Shown: positions 32,499-42,152, counted from the first letter of the stretch. The stretch is 64,000 nucleotides of DNA from UBA7067 sp051880615 (GCA_051880615.1 JBJEOH010000012.1:3489-67488), one strand, 5' to 3'. Program-made: numbers and translations. Notes: generated by a model not told the origin, from the letters alone.

Positions 32499-34589
32499 AT
32501 GAAATTCGGAAAAGCGGTTGTAAAAAGCCGCATAGCAATTCTGATTGTCGCAATTGTGCTTCTCATTCCGTCGGCGCTGGGAATGATATTCACACGTGTC
32601 AATTATGATATGCTCAATTATCTTCCCGATAGTCTTGACACTATCAAGGGACAGGATTACCTTCTTGAGGATTTTGACAAGGGTGCGTTTTCGTTTCTGA
32701 TTTTTGAGGACATGAACGAAAAGGACATTGTCAGAACCGAAGAAAAAATTAAGGAGATTGATCATGTAGTTACCGTACTCTGGTATGATGACATAGCTGA
32801 TATGTCAATTCCAATGGAGGTGCTTCCAGACAAAATCTACGATGCGTTCAATTCAGACAATTCAACACTTATGGCGGTGTTCTTTGACACCTCTAGCTCG
32901 GCTGATGAAACTATGGACGCTATAACGCAAATCAGAGCCGTTGCAGGTGAGCAGTGTTTTGTTTCGGGCATCTCGGCAATGGTTACCGATTTGAGGGATT
33001 TGTGTGAAGAACAGGAAGCAATCTACGTTGCAATCGCAGTAATTCTTGCCGTTGTTGCGATGATGATATTTATGGATAACTGGATTATCCCGTTTGTTTT
33101 TCTTGCAAGTATCGGAATGGCAATACTTATGAACCTCGGTTCAAACTACTTCCTCGGTGAAATTTCGTACATCACTAAAGCGCTGTCTGCCATTCTTCAG
33201 CTTGCCGTAACAATGGACTATTCAATTTTCCTGTGGCACAGCTACGGAGAGCAAAAGAAGATTTACGGAGACCACAAAACCGCAATGGCTGTTGCAATCA
33301 AGGAAACAACACGTTCCGTACTCGGAAGCTCAATAACAACCGTTGCAGGCTTTATCGCACTCTGCTTTATGACCTTTACGCTCGGACGTGACCTCGGAAT
33401 CGTTATGGCTAAAGGCGTAATCTTCGGAGTAATCGGCTGTGTGACAATTCTCCCGTCGCTCATTCTCGTACTCGACAAGCCGCTTGAAAAGACAATGCAC
33501 AGATCGCTGATTCCGTCAACGAAAAAGCTTGCAAAAGGTATTATTAAAATTTTCCCCGCTTTTCTTATTCTGTTTGCGATGATAATTTATCCGTCATATT
33601 ACGGCTACAGCAACACAAACAACGAGGTTTACTACGATTTGTCAAAGAGCCTGCCCGAGGATATGTCAAACGTAATTGCAAACACAAAGCTCAAAGAGGA
33701 GTTCGACATCGGTACTACCCACATGGTGCTGACTGACTCAAAATTGCCTGCAAAGCAGGTGCGCAAAATGACCGAAGAAATGGAGAACGTAGACGGCGTA
33801 AAATACGTTCTCGGACTTGAAAGCGTAGTCGGCTCGCTTGTCCCAGAGGAAATTCTTCCCGAATCTGTTACAGGTATTCTTAAAAGCGACAGGTGGGAGC
33901 TTATGCTGATAAACTCGGAATATCAGACTGCTTCCGATGAGGTAAGTACGCAGATAGAACAGCTTAACAGCATAATCAGAAAATACGACAATGAAGGTCT
34001 GCTGATTGGTGAGGCGGCTTGCACAAACGACTTGATTGATATCACGTCGGTTGATTTTCAGGTTGTAAATATGATTTCGATTATTGCTATCTTTTTAATC
34101 ATAGCAGTGGTTGAAAAGAGCATAAGCCTGCCGATTATCCTTGTTGCAGTAATTGAGCTTGCAATATTCATCAACCTCGGTTTGCCGCACTATATGGGCG
34201 AGTCACTGCCGTTTATCGCACCGATATGCATAAGTACAATTCAGCTCGGCGCAACAGTTGACTATGCAATACTAATGACTACACGATATAAAAAGGAACG
34301 CTCGCTCGGCAACAATAAAAGGACTTCTGTCACTACTGCGCTTGAAACCTCAATCCCGTCAATCATTGTCAGTGCAATGGGCTTGTTTGCCGCAACGGTC
34401 GGTGTTGCAATTTACTCCGACGTTGATATGATAGGCTCGCTTTGCGCACTTATGGCAAGGGGAGCAATAATCAGCGCACTTTGCGTAATTCTTATTCTGC
34501 CTGCAATGTTTATGCTGTTTGATAAGGTTATCGGAGTAACAACATTGGGCTTTAAGTCAAAAAAACAATACGGAGGTAACTGTAAATGA
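32499..34589 (+). CDS. MMPL/RND family membrane transporter
   Basis: A 696-residue RND-type exporter with two similar halves. Each half has one membrane segment (VVKSRIAILIVAIVLLIPSA at the start), a ~130-160-residue extracellular domain, and a five-helix bundle with the family's proton-relay region (ILQLAVTMDYSIFLWHSY in half 1, IQLGATVDYAILMTTRYKKE in half 2). MMPL proteins export lipids or other hydrophobic substrates in Gram-positives. AAGGAG at 32484-32489 sets ATG 32499. It ends with ATGA overlapping the next gene, so the two are translationally coupled. Confidence 0.88.
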   Translation: MKFGKAVVKSRIAILIVAIVLLIPSALGMIFTRVNYDMLNYLPDSLDTIKGQDYLLEDFDKGAFSFLIFEDMNEKDIVRTEEKIKEIDHVVTVLWYDDIADMSIPMEVLPDKIYDAFNSDNSTLMAVFFDTSSSADETMDAITQIRAVAGEQCFVSGISAMVTDLRDLCEEQEAIYVAIAVILAVVAMMIFMDNWIIPFVFLASIGMAILMNLGSNYFLGEISYITKALSAILQLAVTMDYSIFLWHSYGEQKKIYGDHKTAMAVAIKETTRSVLGSSITTVAGFIALCFMTFTLGRDLGIVMAKGVIFGVIGCVTILPSLILVLDKPLEKTMHRSLIPSTKKLAKGIIKIFPAFLILFAMIIYPSYYGYSNTNNEVYYDLSKSLPEDMSNVIANTKLKEEFDIGTTHMVLTDSKLPAKQVRKMTEEMENVDGVKYVLGLESVVGSLVPEEILPESVTGILKSDRWELMLINSEYQTASDEVSTQIEQLNSIIRKYDNEGLLIGEAACTNDLIDITSVDFQVVNMISIIAIFLIIAVVEKSISLPIILVAVIELAIFINLGLPHYMGESLPFIAPICISTIQLGATVDYAILMTTRYKKERSLGNNKRTSVTTALETSIPSIIVSAMGLFAATVGVAIYSDVDMIGSLCALMARGAIISALCVILILPAMFMLFDKVIGVTTLGFKSKKQYGGNCK

Positions 34590-36937
34590 GTAAAATAAAA
34601 AAATATATGCCAAAGGTGCTTTCAGGCATCTTAAGTCTTACAACTCTTTGCTGTACAATTGGCGTTGCGTCATATTCGGCAGGTGCAAAGAGCACGGATA
34701 CTGAAACAACGAATATAAATATTTCGGACACTTCTTCAACCGTAAAAAACGCTTCGGAGGACAAAACCAAAAAGCTTTCAAAGAATGAAACGGTTTACAT
34801 AATTGCAAACGCAGACGGCTCAGCAAAAAAGGTTATCGTGAGCGACTGGATTAAAAATACCGCAAAGGCAAAGAGCTTTGAAGATATTTCAAACCTTGAT
34901 AATATTGTAAACGTAAAAGGCGACGAAACCTACACAGTAAACGAAAACAATATGTATGAGTGGAGCGCAGACGGAAATGACATTTACTATCAGGGTACAG
35001 GAAAGTCGGAACTCCCTGTCGGACTTTCGGTAAGCTATACGCTTGACGGCAAAAAGATTTCAGCAGATAAGCTTGCAGGTCAGAGCGGCAAGGTGAAAAT
35101 CCGCTTTGACTACACGAACAGACAGTCGGAGAAAATAAAAATTGACGGCAAGGAAGAAGAAATCTACGTTCCGTTTGTAATGCTTACGGGTATGATGCTC
35201 GACAATGACGCTTTCAGAAATGTTGAGGTTTCAAACGGCAAGGTTGTCAATGACGGTAGTCATACCTTCGTTGCAGGTTTTGCACTACCCGGAATGCAGT
35301 CAAATCTCGGCATAGACAGCAAGGATTTTGAAATTCCCGATTATGTTGAGATAACAGCTGACGTAAAGAATTTTGAGCTTGCAACAAGCTTTACGCTTGC
35401 CGCAAACGATATGTTCAGCGATATTGATTTTTCAAAGGTTGACGATAAGATTGATGCGTTGTCAGATTCTCTTGATGAACTGACTGATGCCGCAGATCAG
35501 CTTATTGACGGTTCATCACAGTTGTATGACGGGCTTAAAACTCTTCTTGACAAGTCGGGAGAGTTGATTGAGGGCGTTGATCAGCTTTATGACGGTGCAG
35601 AAAAAATCAGCAGCGGTGCACAAGAGCTTGACAACGGTGCCGGTGCACTTGCAAGCGGCGCAAAGGATCTGGACAACGGTGTGGGAACGCTTAAAGATGG
35701 TGCAGATTCGCTCGACAGCGGTGTAAGCTCACTTAACGATGGTGCAATAAGTCTTGATTCGGGTATCTCGCAGTTGCAGGGCTATGTGGCAACGCTTTCA
35801 TCGGGACTTAATACGATTTCAGGCAACAGCGAGTCGCTCAATGCGGGAGCAAAGCAGATATTTGATACTCTTCTTGCAACTGCCGATGCTCAGATTGCCG
35901 CAGCAGGACTTCAGACTGATAAGCTGACAATTTCGAATTATGCTCAGGTGCTTGATAAGCTTGTCGGTTCATTAAGTGAGGATAACGTGAAAACTGTTGC
36001 TTATAATACTGCGCTTGAAACCGTTACAACTACGGTGAACAGCCAGAAGGATGTAATCAGAGAGGCTGTTGAGTCAGCAGTAAGAAAGCAGGTTACTGAG
36101 AGCGTTTTAGCTTCGGCAGGCTATTCAATGAGTGCAGAGCAGTACGATTCGGCCATAGCATCGGGACAGATTCCTGATGAGGTACAGGTGCAGATTAATA
36201 CCGCAGTATCAACGCAGATGAGTTCTTCCTCAATTCAGTCGACAATTGACATCAACACACAGAGCCAGATTCAGTCGCTTATCGATACAAATATGCAGAG
36301 TGATGAGGTGCAAAGCCAGATAAATTCTGCTGTTGAAAAAGCAAGTGCAGGTAAGAATTCACTTTCTTCACTCAAAGAACAGCTTGACAACTACAATATA
36401 TTTTATCAGGGAGTGCTTACCTACACCGACGGCGTTGACAAGGCGAACGCAGGAGCACAGCAGATTCTCGGCGGAACAAATACTCTTAAAGAAGGTTCTT
36501 ACACTCTTAAGAACGGCTCAGAACAGTTAAAGAGCGGTTCGGGCTCGCTAAAAGACGGCGCCGGAACTCTGAAGGACGGTGCAGACTCTCTTAATAACGG
36601 TGCCCAGTCGCTCAAGGACGGCACAGGCGAGCTTAACAGCGGAGCGAAAAATCTTGTGCAGGGAGTTGCTTCACTCAAAGAGGGAAGCAGTGCCCTTGTA
36701 AGCGGAGTAAAACAGCTTAAGGACGGCTCAATGACGCTTAACGATGGACTTAAAAAGTTCAAAGAAGATGGAATAGACGTGCTTGTTGACGCAGTAGGCG
36801 GTGACGTAAATGGACTCGTAAGCAGACTAAAGGCTGTTTCGGAGGTTTCTTCACACTACAAGAGCTACAGCGGAATTTCCGATGAAATGGACGGCAAGGT
36901 CGATTTCATTTACAAGACTGATTCCATTGAGAAATAA
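34586..36937 (+). CDS. YhgE/Pip-like exported coiled-coil repeat protein
   Basis: A 783-residue exported protein. It has an N-terminal signal or anchor (VLSGILSLTTLCCTIGVASY), a ~250-residue beta-rich region (SDWIKNTAKAKSFEDISN; VSYTLDGKKISADKLAGQSGKVKIRFDY), then two blocks of 7-residue repeats such as SGAQELD, NGAGALA, SGAKDLD, NGVGTLK (about 330-400 and 635-740) around a Gln/Ser-rich helix. These repeats are typical of YhgE/Pip proteins paired with MMPL transporters. Unlike full-length YhgE it has no C-terminal membrane helices. Coupled to the MMPL gene by a 4-base overlap; it probably forms a rod that works with the transporter. Confidence 0.78.
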   Translation: MSKIKKYMPKVLSGILSLTTLCCTIGVASYSAGAKSTDTETTNINISDTSSTVKNASEDKTKKLSKNETVYIIANADGSAKKVIVSDWIKNTAKAKSFEDISNLDNIVNVKGDETYTVNENNMYEWSADGNDIYYQGTGKSELPVGLSVSYTLDGKKISADKLAGQSGKVKIRFDYTNRQSEKIKIDGKEEEIYVPFVMLTGMMLDNDAFRNVEVSNGKVVNDGSHTFVAGFALPGMQSNLGIDSKDFEIPDYVEITADVKNFELATSFTLAANDMFSDIDFSKVDDKIDALSDSLDELTDAADQLIDGSSQLYDGLKTLLDKSGELIEGVDQLYDGAEKISSGAQELDNGAGALASGAKDLDNGVGTLKDGADSLDSGVSSLNDGAISLDSGISQLQGYVATLSSGLNTISGNSESLNAGAKQIFDTLLATADAQIAAAGLQTDKLTISNYAQVLDKLVGSLSEDNVKTVAYNTALETVTTTVNSQKDVIREAVESAVRKQVTESVLASAGYSMSAEQYDSAIASGQIPDEVQVQINTAVSTQMSSSSIQSTIDINTQSQIQSLIDTNMQSDEVQSQINSAVEKASAGKNSLSSLKEQLDNYNIFYQGVLTYTDGVDKANAGAQQILGGTNTLKEGSYTLKNGSEQLKSGSGSLKDGAGTLKDGADSLNNGAQSLKDGTGELNSGAKNLVQGVASLKEGSSALVSGVKQLKDGSMTLNDGLKKFKEDGIDVLVDAVGGDVNGLVSRLKAVSEVSSHYKSYSGISDEMDGKVDFIYKTDSIEK

Positions 36938-36972
36938 CAGTAGGTGTTGCTGTAAATATTGAAAATAGATAA

Positions 36973-37007
36973 AATGCGTTGTGAAAATACTCACAGCGCA
37001 TTTTTTA
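36973..37007 (+). terminator. Terminator of the MMPL-YhgE operon
   Basis: ATGCGTTGTGA pairs with TCACAGCGCAT (one G-U), followed by TTTTT. It lies between two convergent transcripts. Confidence 0.78.
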
Positions 37008-37071
37008 TATCAAAATGAGACTATCCAAAAAATTGTGTAAACCTACATTTTTACATAAAAAAGAAAGGGAC

Positions 37072-38658
37072 TTATTCAGCCCCAACCTCGATGCTTGTTC
37101 CGTTTTTAAACAGGAATGTTATCTGCCCGTCCTTGTGTACCGTTGCGGTTTCAAGAATGCTTACCCAAAGCTCCTCGTCCCATTCTTCAATAACGAGTGG
37201 CTTTTCCGCTAACTCGGAAATGAAAATCCGAAGCTCTCGTTCTCGGTTTATTCGTCCGTCACGCTGTTGCGTTACCTCAGTAAGCCTTTTGTTGGCTTTT
37301 TCATACTTTCTGACAAGGGAATTGTATTTTTCATCATAGCTTGACTGCGACTGCTTTGAGCTGGCGTTTTCTTTTACGCACTGATTGACCATTTCAGCAA
37401 TTAACTGTATTTCATCATTCAAAGTGTCGATTTCTTTATTTAAGGCAGAGCAATCACTTACTGTTTCACACATAACCTCGCAGGCTTCCAAAAGCTCCTT
37501 GCGGTTGCCGAGCAGCTGATTATACGCAATAATAAACTTCTCTTTGATTTCGTCAGCGTCCAATGTCGGAGTTTCGCACACATATTTTCCGTTGAACTTT
37601 CTGTTGCAACGCCATACGACTTTGCGATAAGGATCATTGGAATGCCAGATTTTTTGACCGTAAAAGCTGCCGCATTCACCGCATATTACTTTGCTCGAAA
37701 AAATAGATGCACCGCTGTAGGAGCGACCGAGCTTTTGCCGTCTTGCAATTTCTGCTTGCACCATATCAAATTCCAAAGGGTCAATTATTGCCGGGTGGTT
37801 GTCCTCAACATAGTATTGAGGAACTTCGCCCTCGTTGACCTTTTGCTTTTTTGTCAGAAAATCCACTGTGAACTTCTTCTGTAAAAGAGCGTCACCCTTG
37901 TATTTCTCGTTGCGCAGGATACTGTTGACCGTTGTCTGGTTCCAGGCTTTCTTGCCGGTTGGCGTGGGTATTCCAAGTCCGTCAAGGTGTTTGCAAATTC
38001 CTGATGCGGTCTTTCCTTGAAGAAACAATCGGTATATCAACCGTACAATTTCAGCCTCCTTTTCATTGATGACCGGTTTGCCGTCCTGGCCCTTATCGTA
38101 GCCGAGAAAATTCTTATAGGGCATAGTTACCTTTCCGTCAGCAAAACGCTTTCTCTGTCCCCAGGTGACATTCTCCGAAATACTTCGGCTTTCCTCCTGG
38201 GCGAGAGAGGACATAATTGTTATGAGAAGTTCGCCCTTGCTGTCAAATGTGTAAATGTTTTCTTTCTCAAAGTAAACCTCAACACCGGCATCTTTCAGTT
38301 TGCGTACAGTGGTAAGACTATCTACCGTATTTCGTGCAAAACGGCTGACTGATTTTGTAATAATAAGGTCAATCTTTCCGTCGAGTGCGTCCTTGACCAT
38401 AAGGTTGAAACCGTCACGATGCTTTGTGCTTGTGCCGGTAATGCCCTCATCGGTATAAACCTTTACAAATTCCCAGTCGTCACGCTTTGTTATGTATCGT
38501 GTATAATAATCTATTTGCGCTTCATAGCTTGTGAATTGCTCATCACTGTCAGTTGATACACGAGCGTATGCCGCCACACGCCGTTTGGATATTGACATTG
38601 TCGGCATAGCTGTAAATATGTTTTTAGTTGCCGGAATGTATTTTACCGATTTAGCCAT
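37072..38658 (-). CDS. Large serine recombinase 1
   Basis: A 528-residue large serine recombinase. The N-terminal resolvase domain carries the catalytic Ser in AAYARVSTDSDEQFTSYEAQ (~residue 40) and conserved DLIITKSVSRFARNTVDSL. Then come the recombinase domain (YGxN-type ILRNEKYKGDALLQKKFTVDFL), a zinc ribbon (CGECGSFYGQKIW...WRCN...C), a coiled coil and a C-terminal DGQITFLFKNGTSIEV strand. ATG at 38658 has a strong GAGGAG SD; an in-frame start at 38700 is not needed. It overlaps the end of recombinase 2 by 8 bases, so the two form an operon. It appears intact and is the best candidate active enzyme of this segment. Confidence 0.88.
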   Translation of the reverse strand: MAKSVKYIPATKNIFTAMPTMSISKRRVAAYARVSTDSDEQFTSYEAQIDYYTRYITKRDDWEFVKVYTDEGITGTSTKHRDGFNLMVKDALDGKIDLIITKSVSRFARNTVDSLTTVRKLKDAGVEVYFEKENIYTFDSKGELLITIMSSLAQEESRSISENVTWGQRKRFADGKVTMPYKNFLGYDKGQDGKPVINEKEAEIVRLIYRLFLQGKTASGICKHLDGLGIPTPTGKKAWNQTTVNSILRNEKYKGDALLQKKFTVDFLTKKQKVNEGEVPQYYVEDNHPAIIDPLEFDMVQAEIARRQKLGRSYSGASIFSSKVICGECGSFYGQKIWHSNDPYRKVVWRCNRKFNGKYVCETPTLDADEIKEKFIIAYNQLLGNRKELLEACEVMCETVSDCSALNKEIDTLNDEIQLIAEMVNQCVKENASSKQSQSSYDEKYNSLVRKYEKANKRLTEVTQQRDGRINRERELRIFISELAEKPLVIEEWDEELWVSILETATVHKDGQITFLFKNGTSIEVGAE

Positions 38659-39874
38659 TACTTTTTCTCCTCTCAATAGCTCTTTGTCTTGCCGTTTCAC
38701 GCATCTCAGGTGTCCAGGATTCAGACCTTGAACGGCCTTTCCATTGTCGGGTGATTGTCCGTCCGTCCTTCATAACAAAGTGCAGAGTGTTTTTGTCTGC
38801 AACTATAATTTCCTTAATCGTTGTAATATCAGAAGTTACTGTCTGAACTTGATTTGCAAGAACGGTTTCGGGAATTTGCTTTGACGGACAATATTCCTTT
38901 CCAAGTGTGAGGTAACCGGCACACATCCATACCGCCTGAGTTTTAGTTGTCTTGCGACGATAATGTTTACCGCAGTTGTCGCACTTCAAAAGTCCTGTGA
39001 ATGGATATGTTTTGTTGCCGTCATATGACCTGTCGTATTTCTGCGCCCTGCGTTTTATCTCAGACTGAACCTTTTCAAAGGTTTCAATATCTATAATTGC
39101 CTCGTGGGTATTTTCAGCAAGGTACTTCGGGAACTGACCGCTATTTATGCAGGTTTTCTTTGTTATATGGTTTTCACGATAGGTCTTTTGTAAAATAAGA
39201 TTTCCCGTGTATGAGTAGTTGCGTATGATTTTTGCAATCGAATTTGTGTGCCATTGTTTGTTGAAACGAGAAGGAACATTGTCCTTGTTAAGACCTTTTG
39301 CAATCTTACCGCAGCCGTAGCCGCCGAGATATTCAGAAAATATACGACGGACAATTTCAGCCTCTTCCGGCACGACCACATATTTTCCGTTTTTAAGACG
39401 GTAACCGAGCAAAGTGCCGTCCCAGGGAATCCCTTCTTCAAAGTTCTTTTTGAGGCGCCACTTCTGATTTTCGCTCGCAGAACGGCTTTCTTCCTGTGCA
39501 TATGATGCCAGAATGGTAAGCATAAGTTCACCGTCAGCGCTGATAGTGTGAATATTCTGTTCTTCAAAGAACACATCTATACCAAGCAGCTTTAGTTCTC
39601 GAACCGTTTCCAATAGGGTGACGGTGTTTCGTGCGAACCTTGATATAGACTTTGTGATAATTAAGTCAATCTTGCCGTCACGACAATCGTCTAAAAGCCT
39701 TTGAAAATTCTTGCGTTTTTCTTTGGTGCCTGTGATAGCCTCGTCAGCGTACACACCGACATATTCCCAGTCGTTATGCGACTGAATAAGACTGCTGTAA
39801 TAGCTGACCTGTGCAGAAAGGGAATGGAGCATAGCATCCTTTCCGCTTGATACTCTTGCATAAGTGGCAACCTG
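38651..39874 (-). pseudogene. Large serine recombinase 2, start codon lost
   Basis: A large serine recombinase of a second subtype, shorter and without the long coil. The frame is open from 39874 and begins QVATYARVSSGKDAMLHSL, so the catalytic Ser is still encoded, but a TGA (39875-39877) lies directly upstream and no start codon precedes the Ser. The first ATG (39832) would give a 393-residue protein lacking the active site. Zinc ribbon CDNCGKHYRRK...C and C-terminal SWTPEMRETARQRAIERR are present. The missing ~10-20 N-terminal codons were removed at the inversion junction near 39873. Probably inactive on its own. Confidence 0.75.
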
Positions 39875-40129
39875 TCAAGGCAGATACCCGAAGAAGAACT
39901 TTACAGGCTCGCAACCGAAGTTTTAAAACTTGATGAATTTGACGAGGATATTTTACATAGCAAAATCAAAAATATCAGAGCAAAAAATAACTGCACATTA
40001 ACATTTTACTTTACCGATGAAACAGAAGTTTCAAAGAACTGGGTCCCACGCACAAGAAAGAATAGCTGGACTGTTGAAATGCGAGAATGTGCAAGGCAAA
40101 GAGCATTTAATCAAAGGGGGAGAGCATAA
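39872..40129 (+). pseudogene. C-terminal remnant of a second recombinase-2 gene
   Basis: Plus-strand frame reading SRQIPEEELYRLATEVLKLD and ending in NSWTVEMRECARQRAFNQRG before the TAA at 40127-40129. It matches the C-terminus of recombinase 2 (SKQIPETVL... SWTPEMRETARQRAIERR). The stop overlaps ATG 40129 of recombinase 3 by one base, exactly as recombinase 2 overlaps recombinase 1 on the other strand. It is therefore the tail of the upstream gene of a second, inverted copy of the same two-gene operon. Confidence 0.8.
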
Positions 40130-41715
40130 TGGCAACAAGAAAGGTGACTGTTATTCCGCCGACAATAAATCCGCTTACAAGAATTTCAAATTCAACGGTC
40201 AAGAAAAGACGAACAGCCGGTTATGCTCGTGTTTCGACTGACAAGGATGAGCAGTTTACTTCATATGAAGCACAGATTGACTATTATACAAGTTTTATAA
40301 AAAGCCATAGCGATTGGGAGTTCGTAAAAGTCTATACCGATGAGGGTATAAGCGGTCTTAACACAAAAAAGCGTGATGGTTTTAATGAGATGATTTCCGA
40401 TGCACTTGCAGGAAAAATAGACCTCATTATAACAAAATCAGTAAGCCGTTTTGCAAGAAATACGGTAGACAGCCTTGTTACAATTCGTAAGTTGAAAGAT
40501 AAGGGTGTTGAAGTCTATTTTGAAAAAGAAAACATTTGGACTTTTGACAGCAAGGGCGAATTGCTGCTTACCATTATGTCATCACTTGCGCAGGAGGAGA
40601 GCCGCAGTATTTCGGAAAATGTAACCTGGGGACAGAGAAAGAGGTTCGCCGATGGCAAGGTCAGCCTTCCGTACAAGCATTTTCTCGGATATGAGCGTGG
40701 TGAAAAAAAGGGTGACCCACCTGTTGTTAATGAGGAACAGGCAAAGCTTGTCAGACGAATATATCACCTTTTTATGAACGGAAAAACCACAGGTGGTATT
40801 GCAAGAATACTTACAGCAGAGCACATTCCAACGCCTTCAGGTAAGAAAATTTGGCAGCCGACAACCATTGAGAGCATTCTTAAGAATGAAAAATATAAAG
40901 GTGCGGCAAGACTGCAAAAGAAATTTACCGTAGATTTTCTTTCTAAAAAAATGAAGATAAATGAGGGAGAGGTTCCTCAATACTATATTGAAAACTCACA
41001 CGAAGCCATCATTGACCCGATGGAGTGGGATGCGGTTCAGGATGAGTTCAAACGCAGAAAAGCCATAGGCAGAGCTTACAGTGGAAAGAGTGTATTCGGT
41101 GCAAAAATCGTATGTGGTGACTGCGGTGGTTTTTACGGTTCCAAAACCTGGCATTCAACGGACAAATACAAAATGGTGATATGGCAGTGTAACAGAAAAT
41201 TCAAGAACAACACCTGTTGCAAAACACCGCATATTACCGAGGATGAAATAAAAGAGCAATTTCTCAAAGTTTATAACGGATTGATTTCCGATAAAGAGCC
41301 GTTCATAAAGGGTTGCAAACTTACAAGAGATGTTCTGACTGATACTAAGGAGATTGACAGCGAAATATCCGAACTTCTCCGTGAGCTTGAAGTCGTTACC
41401 GAGCTTATTAAAAAGTACATAGCCGAAAATTCTTCATCGGCTCAAGACCAGGAAGAATATACTGAGAGATACAACAGCTATGTTGACCGATATGAAAAAG
41501 CAAAATCAAGATATGATGAGCTTGAACAGCAGAAGGAAAACAAGCTTTCAAAAAGAAAAGCAATAGACCGTTTTATTTCCGACCTTTCAAAGCGTGGTGA
41601 ACTACTCACCGAATTTGATAATTACCTTTGACTGACGGTTGTTGATACAGTTACGGTTCAAAGTGACGGAACTTTGGTGTTTAAATTCAATGACGATACA
41701 GAGATTAATGAGTGA
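40129..41715 (+). CDS. Large serine recombinase 3, with in-frame TGA near the C-terminus
   Basis: Paralogue of recombinase 1: catalytic Ser in AGYARVSTDKDEQFTSYEAQ, DLIITKSVSRFARNTVDSL, a zinc ribbon (CGDCGGFYGSKTW...WQCN), a coiled coil. Translation stops at TGA 41629-41631 after 500 residues. The same frame continues for 27 codons to TGA 41713-41715, encoding LTVVDTVTVQSDGTLVFKF and NDDTEINE, clearly the C-terminal strand of the family. In recombinase 1 the residue at the TGA position is Trp (ELWVSILETATV), so a TGG-to-TGA change is the simplest account. The 500-residue form keeps the catalytic and zinc domains and may still work. SD GGGGGA. Confidence 0.82.
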
Positions 41716-41730
41716 AAAATATGGAAAAAT

Positions 41731-41771
41731 AAAGCAGACTGCAGTTTACTAAAATTTCAGTCTGCTTTATT
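41731..41771 (+). terminator. Terminator after recombinase 3
   Basis: AAAGCAGACTG (41731-41741) pairs with CAGTCTGCTTT (41759-41769), followed by ATTAT. Confidence 0.7.
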
Positions 41772-41840
41772 ATGTATTATGTAAGTTGCTACTGACTAAT
41801 TTTAAAATGTAATAGTATTTCTGATGCACCAAGGAATACG

Positions 41841-41872
41841 AAATGCACCCACAATTTAGTTTGGGTGCATTT
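41841..41872. terminator. Perfect 10-bp hairpin near the right repeat
   Basis: AAATGCACCC (41841-41850) and GGGTGCATTT (41863-41872) form a perfect stem 23 bases before the right 28-bp direct repeat. Could terminate in either direction or be part of the attachment region. Confidence 0.5.
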
Positions 41873-41894
41873 GTATTAAAATAAGAGATTTGTT

Positions 41895-41922
41895 CCAAAT
41901 AAGAACCGCAATTTTGATACAA
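41895..41922. repeat. 28-bp direct repeat, right copy (candidate attR)
   Basis: Exact copy of 31186-31213. Like the left copy it leads into a GAACCGCA...TGCGGTTC hairpin (right arm TGCGGTTC at 41934-41941) followed by TTTTC. The right-hand flank may thus be the original tmRNA terminator. Confidence 0.68.
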
Positions 41923-42022
41923 TGTGTCAAGACTGCGGTTCTTTTCTTTTTGCACCGATTAAATTTTAAAGTGCTTGTATTCAAGCCTTTTCTGACTTCT
42001 TCCACACGAATACAAATTACAG

Positions 42023-42058
42023 CACCTCGGCGGATTGACTTTTTGCCGAGGTGTTTTT
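42023..42058 (+). terminator. Strong intrinsic terminator
   Basis: CACCTCGGC (42023-42031) pairs with GCCGAGGTG (42045-42053), followed by five T. No plus-strand gene is recognisable just upstream (41923-42022), so it may be left over from the pre-insertion chromosome or a lost gene. Confidence 0.75.
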
Positions 42059-42095
42059 GCATTTATAAGGACTTTAAAATATAATTGCTCAAAAG

Positions 42096-42152
42096 TAATC
42101 GTGTGAAAGATGGGTATTCGTGTGAAAGATAGGTAATCGTGCGGAAGATGAT
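42096..42152. repeat. Three tandem 19-bp repeats
   Basis: Units at 42096-42114, 42115-42133 and 42134-42152 sharing the pattern TAATCGTGTGAAAGATGGG. Units 1 and 2 differ at two positions, unit 3 at more. No spacers, so not CRISPR. Iterated sites like these serve as protein-binding sites, for example in IS21-type transposon ends. Confidence 0.75.

Noticed and set aside
41629..41715. TGA recoded as Trp throughout the genome
   Set aside because: Many genes in the window end normally at TGA with good downstream signals; only one suspicious TGA was seen.
42096..42152. CRISPR-like array
   Set aside because: The three 19-bp units are directly adjacent with no spacers, and no cas gene is nearby.
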